From Desulfobacteraceae bacterium (lineage in GTDB: Bacteria; Desulfobacterota; Desulfobacteria; Desulfobacterales; Desulfosalsimonadaceae), in assembly GCA_021162325.1 (NCBI GenBank), contig JAGGYV010000328.1, forward strand, positions 1 to 22,076: a stretch of 22,076 nt of DNA. The letters run 5' to 3'. The notes below the pieces were generated by a model. The model made no database searches. It was not told the origin of the DNA and saw only the letters and a list, made by a program, of their open reading frames with translations. A program made the position numbers and the translations under genes. Positions 1 to 7,965 of this stretch are shown here, piece by piece (positions within the stretch are counted from its first letter, which is position 1; each line of letters starts with the position of its first letter).

Positions 1-129
1 ACCCACGATATTACCTTTTGTATCATAGTCAAGAACGATTCCTTCGGAGATCTCTTTGCTCTCGGTGCTTGACTTCTCAGAAAGATCGATATAAAGCGAA
101 TCGGTTTCAGGATAATAATTAAGTTTCAT
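1..129 (-). CDS. DUF2283 family protein (3' end cut by window)
   Basis: The first 43 residues are visible, starting at an ATG at 129-127 and running off the left edge. They show the DUF2283 pattern: an opening MKLNYYPETDSLYIDL, then GIVLDYD and GNIVG. Proteins of this family are small (usually 60-80 aa) and of unknown function. They are often encoded next to a small basic RelE-like or DUF4258-like protein, which is the arrangement here. The ATG overlaps the stop codon of the upstream small gene in an ATGA (129-126), so the two are probably translationally coupled. An antitoxin-like or partner role is an inference from gene pairing only. Confidence 0.75.
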   Translation of the reverse strand, partial: MKLNYYPETDSLYIDLSEKSSTESKEISEGIVLDYDTKGNIVG

Positions 130-380
130 GGTTTAAACCCTCTGTCAGGAAAAGCATTGTGAATCGTTTTTTTATCATTTAAGGTGACAATCCGTAATAT
201 GCGCCCTTCAAGCTCATCAATTGCTCCCCAAAACCGGAAACGGTTATGTTCTTGAAGCTCAACCTTAATTGGGGTCTCAATGATACGTATGCACCATTCT
301 TTTTTGAGATACGACCGTTTTTTTAAAACCTCTTTTTCAAAATATTCTGTAAAACGATAATCAGTTATATGATGTGTCAT
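126..380 (-). CDS. Small basic protein paired with DUF2283 (possible toxin-like partner)
   Basis: An 84-aa protein starting at ATG 380-378, with a weak GGAA about seven bases upstream. A longer reading to a TTG at 440 is possible but adds residues that do not look like the family. The protein is rich in Arg, Lys and aromatic residues (RSYLKKEWCIRI, then FRFWGAIDELEGRILRIVTL) and ends in IHNAFPDRGFKP. That ending resembles small proteins commonly found beside DUF2283 proteins and has a RelE/DUF4258-like flavour. It ends in an ATGA overlap with the DUF2283 gene. Function is unknown. A toxin-antitoxin-like pair is the main hypothesis, but no catalytic residue can be assigned. It follows the ABC-F gene by about 89 bases. 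Confidence 0.65.
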   Translation of the reverse strand: MTHHITDYRFTEYFEKEVLKKRSYLKKEWCIRIIETPIKVELQEHNRFRFWGAIDELEGRILRIVTLNDKKTIHNAFPDRGFKP

Positions 381-469
381 TTCGATTCCGACTGAATGTG
401 TATTAATGTAGATAATATCGATTGCTGATAAATTAGGCAAGTTAAAAATATAGACGAAATCTTACGATC

Positions 470-2335
470 TCAGCACCCCGCTTCGTCAAGTTCAAGCAAT
501 TTTAAGTCAAATGCCGACCGTTTTGATTCAACAGAAACAGATAACACTTCAAATTCTTCGAAATCCCGATCAATCTCAAACTGACACTGATGTAACTTTT
601 GTGACAAATCGGTAATTAACCTGCCATCGTTTTTTTCGGTAGCGGATTGCATATTTCCATTAAGTTCCTGCAAATAAATTTCATTTGCGTCAATGATTCT
701 TTCCAATTCATCAATTTTTCTTTCAAGGGATTTTAAAACTTTACCGCGTTCCACGATGATTGCCGAACGAAGTCGCCGGATTTCCCTTTTAGTCAGTTTA
801 TCCGGCTTTGAACAATCCGCTTCATTTTTTACGGATAAATCCGGAGTGATATTATCCCCCCAGCCATCTATATTCAAAAATTGCTGATAATCTCCTTCAA
901 AGACTGAAACAGTATCATCTTTAAAAACAATCAAGCGGTCGGCAATGGCATGAAGAAACATCTCATTATGGGTCACCATCACTACCGCCCCATTAAACTG
1001 ATCAATGGCGGAAAGCAGTGCATCGCATGATTCCATATCAAAATGATTGGAGGGTTCATCCAAAAGCAACAGATTAATGGGTTTGCATAGCAATTTACCC
1101 AGCATCACCCGGCTTTTTTCACCACCGGATAAAACAGCTATTTTTTTTAAGGCTGAATCCCCTTCAAACAGCATGGCACCGCATATATTACGCGCCGCCT
1201 GCCGATCAAGATCCGGGCTCGTGTAAAGAATTTCATCTTCAATGGATTTATCGCCATCTAAAGTTTTTACATTTGTCTGTTCAAAATAACCGGGGGTAAT
1301 GTCATGATGGTAATCAATTCGTCCTTTATCCGGCGACATAACGCCACCGAGGAGTTTCAATAAAGTCGTTTTCCCGGCGCCATTTCTGCCGATTACGCAT
1401 ATCCGGTCTGTGGGACCAATTGTCAAATTAAAGTCAGAAATCAATTGATAAGAAGGGATATAACCAAAGGCAAGATCTTCAATACGGCCCAAAATTTTAC
1501 CACTAAACAGTTTACTGCGAAATGAGAAATCAAGGTTTTTGAATTTTTCCAGCTTCTCGGATGGCGTTAATTTACTGAGTGTTTTAACCCGGGATTGAAC
1601 CATTCCAGCGAGCCTTGCCTTTGCCCTGAATCGGGTAACGAATACTTCAATTTCCTTACGCCGCTTATCTTCATTGATTCTTGTCTTTTCATGAATTTCT
1701 TCTTCCTGAGCAATCTGCATATAGTATTTTTCAGTGTTTCCAGAGATCTTACGGACTTTTTGCCGATGAATACCTAAAACATGTGTTACTATAGAATCCA
1801 TAAATCCCCGATCATGGGTAATAATAAATACTTCACGGGGCCATTGGTTTAAAAACCCTTTGATCCAGCGGATCGATGTAATATCAAGATAATTGGTCGG
1901 TTCATCCAATAACAAAAGGTCCGGTTCCGAGAGCAATTCTTTTGTCAAATTAAGACGCACCTGAAAACCGCCGGACAAATCTTTAGGAGATCGTTTTAAA
2001 TCTTCATCGTCAAAACCAAGGCCGAAAAGAATTTTTTCAACTTTCCAGTAAAGCGATGCCACATCCTCGGGCAGACCTTTTTTCCCTTCTTCCAATACCG
2101 TATTTTCCGTAAAGTTCATTTCCTGCTTTACATAACCGATTCGATAATTTTTCGGAATGGCGAGGTTGCCGGAATCTGCATCCTCTTGCCCGGAAAGTAT
2201 TCTAAATAGCGTTGTTTTTCCATGCCCGTTACGGCCAACCAGACCGACGCGTTCACGGCGATTAATTTTAAAACTGGCATTTTGGAATAAAACGCTGGCA
2301 CCAAAACTTTTTGAAAGGCTATCAATACTGATCAT
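470..2335 (-). CDS. ABC-F family ATPase (Uup/YheS-like)
   Basis: A 621-aa soluble protein with two ATP-binding cassettes and no membrane segment, the hallmark of ABC-F proteins, which act on ribosomes rather than in transport. NBD1 has Walker A GRNGHGKTT near residues 34-42, signature LSGGF near 120 and Walker B LLLLDEPTNYLD near 135-146. NBD2 has GRNGAGKTT near 314-322, LSGGEKSR near 401 and LLLLDEPSNHFD near 420-432. The linker between them is rich in charged residues (EEEIHEKTRINEDKRRKEIE). The tail from about 530 is predicted coiled coil (ERGKVLKSLERKIDELERII). The length suits the Uup/YheS group. It starts at ATG 2335 without a clear ribosome binding site, 58 bases after the sigma54 activator gene. 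The exact subfamily cannot be fixed by eye. Confidence 0.92.
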   Translation of the reverse strand: MISIDSLSKSFGASVLFQNASFKINRRERVGLVGRNGHGKTTLFRILSGQEDADSGNLAIPKNYRIGYVKQEMNFTENTVLEEGKKGLPEDVASLYWKVEKILFGLGFDDEDLKRSPKDLSGGFQVRLNLTKELLSEPDLLLLDEPTNYLDITSIRWIKGFLNQWPREVFIITHDRGFMDSIVTHVLGIHRQKVRKISGNTEKYYMQIAQEEEIHEKTRINEDKRRKEIEVFVTRFRAKARLAGMVQSRVKTLSKLTPSEKLEKFKNLDFSFRSKLFSGKILGRIEDLAFGYIPSYQLISDFNLTIGPTDRICVIGRNGAGKTTLLKLLGGVMSPDKGRIDYHHDITPGYFEQTNVKTLDGDKSIEDEILYTSPDLDRQAARNICGAMLFEGDSALKKIAVLSGGEKSRVMLGKLLCKPINLLLLDEPSNHFDMESCDALLSAIDQFNGAVVMVTHNEMFLHAIADRLIVFKDDTVSVFEGDYQQFLNIDGWGDNITPDLSVKNEADCSKPDKLTKREIRRLRSAIIVERGKVLKSLERKIDELERIIDANEIYLQELNGNMQSATEKNDGRLITDLSQKLHQCQFEIDRDFEEFEVLSVSVESKRSAFDLKLLELDEAGC

Positions 2336-2393
2336 AATTTAAACGATTTTAAAAAATAAAAAGATAAAAAAGATATAAAGGAATGATGATTAT

Positions 2394-3818
2394 TCAGGCG
2401 TATAAGGAAAATTTATCAACCCCAAGCTTGCTGCAACGATATCGGAATGACCGTAAACTGATACCGAGTAACTCGGCGGCATTGTTTTTATTTCCCCTGG
2501 CGCATTTCATTGCTTTTTCAACATAGGCACGTTCAATCTCTTCAAGAATATTGTCCAGAGATACGCCATTTTCCACATCATCAATATCATACCGCTGGTC
2601 TGCAATACCCTCTATCCACCGTCGTTTATGAATTGACAACGACAGACTGTCCGGTAGAATAATATTTGTAGTGGATAACGCCACACTTCTTTCTATCAGA
2701 TTTTCCAATTCACGGATGTTGCCGGGAAAATTATATTTTTGCAACAAATCAACTGCATATGAAGAAATTTTGGTAATTTCCTTTCCGGATTCGCGAGAAT
2801 ATTTATCCAGAAAATGTTGTGCCAATACCCTCAGATCCCCTTTACGGTCACGAAGAGGGGGCACTTTAATTTCAATAACATTAATCCGGTAAAACAAGTC
2901 TTCACGAAAGTTCCCGGCGATCACCTCTTCGTCTAGTTTTTTATTGGTCGCGGAAACAATACGGATATCAACCGCAATATCTTCATTGGTTCCAACCGGC
3001 TTAAACACCCGTTCCTGAACAACCCGAAGCAACTTAACCTGCATTGCCTGGCTCAACTCTCCGATCTCATCTAAAAAGACCGTCCCGGTGTTCGCAACCT
3101 CGAAAAGGCCCTTCTTATCCTGAGAGGCGCCGGTAAAAGCCCCTTTCTTGTACCCGAAAATTTCACTTTCAATAAGGGTTTCCGGTATACTGCTGCAATT
3201 AATAACAACAAACGGTTTGTCGTGACGGCCACTTTCCCGATGAATGGAACGGGCAATTAACTCTTTTCCGGTACCACTTTCACCGGTTATCAATACATTT
3301 GTTTTAGTCGGGGAAATCTGTTTGATCAACTCGTAAACATGCTGTATCCGGGGACTGCTGCCCACAAGCAATCCAAAATGCAGATTCTTTTTAAGCTCCA
3401 CATCAATACTTTTCTTTTCATCAGACAAAGTACGCAACTCAAGCGCTTTGGCAATGGTCTGCTTAAGTTCTTTATTATCGAACGGCTTTGGCAGATAATC
3501 ATATGCGCCGTCATTCATTGCTTCAACCGCATTCTCAGCCGTGGCATAGGCAGAAATCATGATAACAATCGTATGGGGATTAATGGCTTTCGCTTTTCTC
3601 AAAACATCCAACCCGCTGATATCACCAAGCCGAATATCGCAAAGAATCAAATCGTAAAAACTTTTTTCGATCTTTTGATTTGCCTGTCGGCCATTCTCAG
3701 CACAAGAGACGTGATAGCCTTCCTTTGTAAGCATCAACTCAAGAAATTCCCGCATGCTGAGTTCATCATCAACAATGAGTATATGCGATAATTTTTGATT
3801 CAACGATTTTAGCTCCAT
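2394..3818 (-). CDS. Sigma54-dependent response regulator, PilR/NtrC family
   Basis: A 474-aa three-domain regulator. The N-terminal receiver (about 10-125) has the acidic pair D17/D18, phospho-acceptor D61 and K111 in YLPKPF. The AAA+ domain has Walker A GESGTGKE (179-186), the sigma54-contacting GAFTGA loop (226-231) and Walker B VFLDEIGE. A Fis-type helix-turn-helix closes the protein (NNAAELLGISLRSFRYR, about 445-462). The SFRYRCSKLG ending and the spacing resemble PilR more than NtrC, but the target genes are unknown. It should activate RNA polymerase bound by sigma54, which is encoded at 12937. No histidine kinase gene adjoins it. It lies 29 bases after pyrC, probably on the same transcript. 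Confidence 0.93.
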   Translation of the reverse strand: MELKSLNQKLSHILIVDDELSMREFLELMLTKEGYHVSCAENGRQANQKIEKSFYDLILCDIRLGDISGLDVLRKAKAINPHTIVIMISAYATAENAVEAMNDGAYDYLPKPFDNKELKQTIAKALELRTLSDEKKSIDVELKKNLHFGLLVGSSPRIQHVYELIKQISPTKTNVLITGESGTGKELIARSIHRESGRHDKPFVVINCSSIPETLIESEIFGYKKGAFTGASQDKKGLFEVANTGTVFLDEIGELSQAMQVKLLRVVQERVFKPVGTNEDIAVDIRIVSATNKKLDEEVIAGNFREDLFYRINVIEIKVPPLRDRKGDLRVLAQHFLDKYSRESGKEITKISSYAVDLLQKYNFPGNIRELENLIERSVALSTTNIILPDSLSLSIHKRRWIEGIADQRYDIDDVENGVSLDNILEEIERAYVEKAMKCARGNKNNAAELLGISLRSFRYRCSKLGVDKFSLYA

Positions 3819-3847
3819 CGGCAGCTCAAGTTATAAACGATAAAAAA

Positions 3848-5131
3848 TTAATTATTCTCAAAAACAACACGGCCGTTAACGATTGTATAAACAGCCATAC
3901 CCTTAAATTCCCAGTTATTGAAAGGAGAATTCCTACTTTTAGAAAACCCTTTTTCAACGTCATAAGTGAAATGTCTGTCCGTATCAATTATTGTCAGATG
4001 TGCCGGTGCACCGACAGCTATATTTCTGGGTACCCCAATTATCTTTGACGGATTTTTAGACATTTTACGGATCAGCGTCTCAAATGTAAAAACGCCATCT
4101 TCAACCAGGTTCAGCCCCAGTGGAAGTGATGTCTCAAGCCCGATAATGCCATTTGCCGCCTTGTCAAATTCTACTTCTTTTTCTAAAACCGAATGCGGAG
4201 CATGATCTGTTGCAATCACATCAATCGTCCCATCGGCAAGGCCCTTTCGAACCGCGTCTCTGTCCTCAATCGATCTAAGCGGCGGGCTCATTTTCGCATG
4301 GGTATTATATTTTCCAACGGCTTCTTCCGTCAGGGTAAAATAATGCGGGGCTGTTTCCGCCGTTACCGGGATACCTCTTAACTTGGCGTCGCGTATCGCA
4401 TGCACCGACTCTTTTGTGCTGACATGGGCGATGTGAACCGGCATGCCGGTCAGTTCACAAAGGGCTATGTCCCGCATGACCATGATACTTTCAGCGGCAT
4501 TGGGGATACCCGCAAGACCCATACGTGTGGCCTTAAGCCCCTCATTCATATCCCCCACAGAAAGACTCAGGTCTTCACAATGGGAAATAACTTTCAATCC
4601 CGCCCCTTTTGCATATTCTAAAGCCCTTCTCATGAGCTGCGAATCTGATACCGGCAGGCCATCATCAGAAACAGCAACAGCACCGGCTTCTTTTAATTCA
4701 CCATACTCGCTCAGTTCACGGCCTTGAAGGCCATGACTGATTGAAGCCACAGGAAGCACCACCACCGACTGAAACTGCTCGGCAGTTTTAATGATGTATT
4801 CGGTAACCTGACGATTATCATTTACAGGACGGGTGTTCGGCATGCAGCAAACAGCGGTAAATCCCCCGGCTGCGGCCGCCTGGATGCCGGTTTCAATAGA
4901 TTCCTTATATTCCTGCCCGGGGTCGCGTAAATGCACATGCATATCAATAAGGCCCGGTACGACAAAACAACTGCTGGCATCGACAATCCGTGTAGCCTGA
5001 GTATCGTTATCAGGTAAATCGGATTCAAACTTCTTCAAATCCGTAATCACGCCGTCATCAATTATAATATCAGTAAGCGCGTCAATGTTATCAGGGTCAA
5101 GGACATGCCCGCCTTTAATGATCAGACGCAT
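3848..5131 (-). CDS. pyrC: Dihydroorotase
   Basis: A 427-aa zinc amidohydrolase that cyclises N-carbamoyl-aspartate to dihydroorotate, the third step of pyrimidine synthesis. Metal ligands are visible: HVH at 65-67 within DMHVHLRDPG, the ISHCED and HIAHVS histidines, and the catalytic Asp of DHAPH (D309). The length fits the long class-I (PyrC/PyrX-like) enzymes rather than the 350-aa E. coli type. The start is set by a strong AGGAGG about nine bases before ATG 5131. A 16-residue upstream extension is open but has no such site. The gene begins inside the end of pyrB (17-base overlap), so the two enzymes are probably coupled and may form a complex, as known for the Aquifex ATCase-dihydroorotase. 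Confidence 0.96.
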   Translation of the reverse strand: MRLIIKGGHVLDPDNIDALTDIIIDDGVITDLKKFESDLPDNDTQATRIVDASSCFVVPGLIDMHVHLRDPGQEYKESIETGIQAAAAGGFTAVCCMPNTRPVNDNRQVTEYIIKTAEQFQSVVVLPVASISHGLQGRELSEYGELKEAGAVAVSDDGLPVSDSQLMRRALEYAKGAGLKVISHCEDLSLSVGDMNEGLKATRMGLAGIPNAAESIMVMRDIALCELTGMPVHIAHVSTKESVHAIRDAKLRGIPVTAETAPHYFTLTEEAVGKYNTHAKMSPPLRSIEDRDAVRKGLADGTIDVIATDHAPHSVLEKEVEFDKAANGIIGLETSLPLGLNLVEDGVFTFETLIRKMSKNPSKIIGVPRNIAVGAPAHLTIIDTDRHFTYDVEKGFSKSRNSPFNNWEFKGMAVYTIVNGRVVFENN

Positions 5132-6053
5132 TGTGCAATCCTCCTGCAAGCAAATATAAAAGCGCCATCCGTAAAGCAACGCCGTTGGTTACCTGGTTCA
5201 GAATGACTGAATTTATGTGGTCAGCGACTTCCGGTGTGATTTCTACTCCCCTGTTCAGAGGGCCGGGATGCATAATCAGGGCATCGGGTTTTGCTTTTTT
5301 TATTCTTGCCATGTTCAGTCCATACCGTATTGCGTATTCCCGTTCACTCGGAAATAAAAAATTTCGCTGTCTTTCTTTTTGAATTCGAAGCATCATAATG
5401 ACATCCACCCCGTCAATAGCTTCTTCAAAATCATATGTAACATCCGCACCAAGAGATTCGATACCGGCGGGTATCATTGTCGGCGGTCCAGCCAGCCGGA
5501 CCTTTGCGCCCATTTTTGTAAATCCGACAATATTGGACCGGGCGACCCGGCTGTGTGCAATATCTCCTATAATAGCAATACGCAGACCGTTTAAATCTTT
5601 TTTGACTTCTCTGACAGTCATCATATCCAGTAATGCCTGGGTCGGATGGGCATGCATCCCATCGCCGGCATTAATAATCGGGGTAGAAATTTTTTGGGAT
5701 AATAAGTAAGGCGTGCCGGCGGAAGAATGCCGCATCACAATCACATCCGGATTCATTGATTCCAGATTCCGGGCCGTGTCAATCAGCGTTTCCCCTTTAA
5801 CCAGACTGCTGGTGGATGCGGATATGGAAATTGAATCTGCAGACAGTCTTTTAGATGCAATGTCAAATGATACGCGGGTCCGGGTACTCGGCTCATAAAA
5901 AAACAGTATCACGGTTTTCCCCCTGAGCGTAGGGACTTTTTTAATTGACCGTTCAGAGATTTCTTTAAGACCGTCTGCTGTATCTAAAACAAATTTTATT
6001 TCTTCAACCGTAAGGGATTCAATATCAAGTATATCTTTTCTGTTCCACGTCAT
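5115..6053 (-). CDS. pyrB: Aspartate carbamoyltransferase catalytic subunit
   Basis: A 312-aa enzyme joining carbamoyl phosphate and aspartate in the committed step of pyrimidine synthesis. The carbamoyl-phosphate site FYEPSTRTRVSF is at residues 52-63. HSSAGTPYLL and DGMHAHPTQALLDM follow, and the aspartate-side loop MHPGPLNRGVEI is near the C-terminus. The length is normal for the catalytic chain. No regulatory pyrI lies beside it, which fits the form that works with a partner dihydroorotase. Start ATG 6053 follows an AGGG about eleven bases upstream, 13 bases after the lepB stop. I see no PyrR-type attenuator in the short gap, so any pyrimidine control would have to act on the whole operon. 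Confidence 0.96.
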   Translation of the reverse strand: MTWNRKDILDIESLTVEEIKFVLDTADGLKEISERSIKKVPTLRGKTVILFFYEPSTRTRVSFDIASKRLSADSISISASTSSLVKGETLIDTARNLESMNPDVIVMRHSSAGTPYLLSQKISTPIINAGDGMHAHPTQALLDMMTVREVKKDLNGLRIAIIGDIAHSRVARSNIVGFTKMGAKVRLAGPPTMIPAGIESLGADVTYDFEEAIDGVDVIMMLRIQKERQRNFLFPSEREYAIRYGLNMARIKKAKPDALIMHPGPLNRGVEITPEVADHINSVILNQVTNGVALRMALLYLLAGGLHNASDH

Positions 6054-6066
6054 GATACATATCGCC

Positions 6067-6720
6067 CTATTTTAATATGGACCCGAGTCTTCCCCATCTG
6101 ACACCAACGTTATCACTGTCCCAGGACCAGTATATGATAAATGCCTTTCCTTTGATGGCCTGTTCTCCGACAAATCCCCAGAACCGGCTGTCATAGCTGT
6201 TATCGCGATTATCCCCCATCACAAAATATGATTCTGCAGGGACAGTCACTGGTCCGAAATTATCCCTTGGATTAATGTGCCTTTCAATAAAATTAGATTG
6301 GGTATGAACGCCAACATCATTTATGATAAGTACATTGTTCACATAAATTTTTTTGTTTTTGATTTCAATGGTATCACCGGGAATACCGATTACTCGTTTG
6401 ATAAAATCTTTATCCGGATCCTCGGGATACCTGAAAACGATAATATCCCCATGATCCGGATTTTTATATGAAATAATATTTTTTCCGATATATGGAATCT
6501 TGACCCCATAAATAAATTTATTGACCAAAATATGATCACCGATCTGCAATGTCGGTTTCATTGAACCGGAAGGAATTTTAAACGCCTGAACCACAAATGT
6601 GCGAATAAAAAGTGCTAAAATTATCGCTATAACAATTGCTTCGACATTTTCTCTGAGCTTACTCTTTGTGTTGATATCTTGTTTTGATGCTATCTTATTA
6701 ACACCCGCTTTTGTATTCAA
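6067..6720 (-). CDS. lepB: Signal peptidase I
   Basis: A 217-aa membrane serine protease that removes signal peptides from exported proteins. A single N-terminal membrane segment spans about residues 27-46 (VEAIVIAIILALFIRTFVV). The catalytic Ser is S53 in PSGSMKPTL and the general base is K108 in FIKRVIGIPGD. The C-terminal box VMGDNRDNSYDSRFWGF is intact. The likely start is TTG at 6720, preceded by GAGG about ten bases upstream. The first in-frame ATG lies within the catalytic motif, so a non-ATG start is required. The upstream frame closes with a TGA at 6735-6733. It sits between the HcyBio gene and pyrB in a single-direction block. Confidence 0.95.
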   Translation of the reverse strand: MNTKAGVNKIASKQDINTKSKLRENVEAIVIAIILALFIRTFVVQAFKIPSGSMKPTLQIGDHILVNKFIYGVKIPYIGKNIISYKNPDHGDIIVFRYPEDPDKDFIKRVIGIPGDTIEIKNKKIYVNNVLIINDVGVHTQSNFIERHINPRDNFGPVTVPAESYFVMGDNRDNSYDSRFWGFVGEQAIKGKAFIIYWSWDSDNVGVRWGRLGSILK

Positions 6721-6762
6721 ACCGGTTATGCCTCATCTGTCATAATATTAAAAAAAAGTAAT

Positions 6763-7935
6763 TTATCCGTTTGTCGGCAGGGTAAATTGCGGTTCTCCAA
6801 GTAAAAACTGTTGACTTTGAATCCAGTCCTTTAAAATTTCAGCAATCTCCCGGGCTTTGGCAACACTTGAAAGAGGCACTGTGGGAATGGCTTTTCCGTT
6901 GAAAACAATGGTACCAGACTTTAATTCATCATAGGTTACAAAACCATAGTTTTTATTAATTCCATTGGGATAATCATTTCCATAATCAACGATCTGAACA
7001 TCAATATCCTTGTCAGTGACAGCCGTGAAAAGCGCCATCTCCTCATTTAAAATGGGAATCGGCACACCCATTCCAACAGCCAGCGAAATACCATAACCGC
7101 GAAGACTGACACCCACAATCCATTCGGGTTTCATCTGTTTGAGGTCGCCCATCACCCACATGGTTCCTGCCGGTGTTTTGGGTATCCCTTTATCATTCCT
7201 TTCCGCAGACGGATTATGCTGGGTGCCATGCCAGGTCACATACCCTTCTCCGCCGCCCAGAAAAATCCGGGTACCGAGCCCGATGGTTTTATAATAGGGA
7301 TCATTAAAAAGCGGGCTGAGTTGACCGGCTGTGGAATAATTGGCATTGCCCGCCTTGGGTTTCAATGTTCCCATATACGTATAAATAGTTTTATTTGAAA
7401 AATTAACTGCACAGTTGTAATTCTGATATCCGTTTCTTGGATTACAAAGCGTTGCCTGAGGTAAATCGGACAAACGGATGTCTTTTTCAATTTCCCGATT
7501 CGGATAGCATGATGTACCATAGCCGGTTGCTTTTAAATGAACTTTTTTTCCGGCGACAAGGTCGTGAATCACATGCCCGCCACCGTAATTAAACTCCCCG
7601 GGCCAGACCTTATTTAAAGGATCTTCAAGACAGGCTTCCGTTGCACCGATATAGCAATCTACGGCTGCCAGACCACCATATGCCGGAACATTATTGAGCC
7701 AGACAGAAGACGCCCTGATCGTGGGAATCGATTGTCCGAAATTAATAAACGCACCGGATGAGCACATGGGAGAAAAGGTTGCCGTGGTAACCACATCTAC
7801 CGTTTCAGCCGCTTTGACCGGTCCTTTTTCTTTTACGATATCAACCATCTCATCGGCAGTGACAACGACCACTTCACCGGACCGGATTTTATCATTTATT
7901 TCTTTATATGTTTTATTCACTTTAAATTTCGACAT
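6763..7935 (-). CDS. Homocysteine biosynthesis (HcyBio/DUF39) protein
   Basis: A 390-aa protein matching the HcyBio domain (PF01837, formerly DUF39). Family members in methanogens and sulfate reducers convert aspartate semialdehyde and sulfide to homocysteine without the usual acylated intermediates. Candidate catalytic cysteines are C58 (SPMCSSGA) and C143 (GYGTSCYPN), matching the positions of two conserved cysteines described for the Methanosarcina protein. Glycine-rich LGGGEGYVTWHGTQH is a further family block. The protein ends soon after the core and lacks the CBS or ferredoxin modules fused or paired in some relatives. Start ATG 7935 has GGAG about 13 bases upstream. No methionine-pathway gene adjoins it. 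The family assignment is firm and the substrate is inferred. Confidence 0.88.
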   Translation of the reverse strand: MSKFKVNKTYKEINDKIRSGEVVVVTADEMVDIVKEKGPVKAAETVDVVTTATFSPMCSSGAFINFGQSIPTIRASSVWLNNVPAYGGLAAVDCYIGATEACLEDPLNKVWPGEFNYGGGHVIHDLVAGKKVHLKATGYGTSCYPNREIEKDIRLSDLPQATLCNPRNGYQNYNCAVNFSNKTIYTYMGTLKPKAGNANYSTAGQLSPLFNDPYYKTIGLGTRIFLGGGEGYVTWHGTQHNPSAERNDKGIPKTPAGTMWVMGDLKQMKPEWIVGVSLRGYGISLAVGMGVPIPILNEEMALFTAVTDKDIDVQIVDYGNDYPNGINKNYGFVTYDELKSGTIVFNGKAIPTVPLSSVAKAREIAEILKDWIQSQQFLLGEPQFTLPTNG

Positions 7936-7965
7936 TTAATTATGCTTCTCCAAAAACAGTCTATA

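Noticed and set aside
3339..3791. 150-aa open frame on the plus strand
   Set aside because: Exactly antisense to the receiver and linker of the sigma54 activator. The translation is low-quality and has no family features, so it is a shadow frame.
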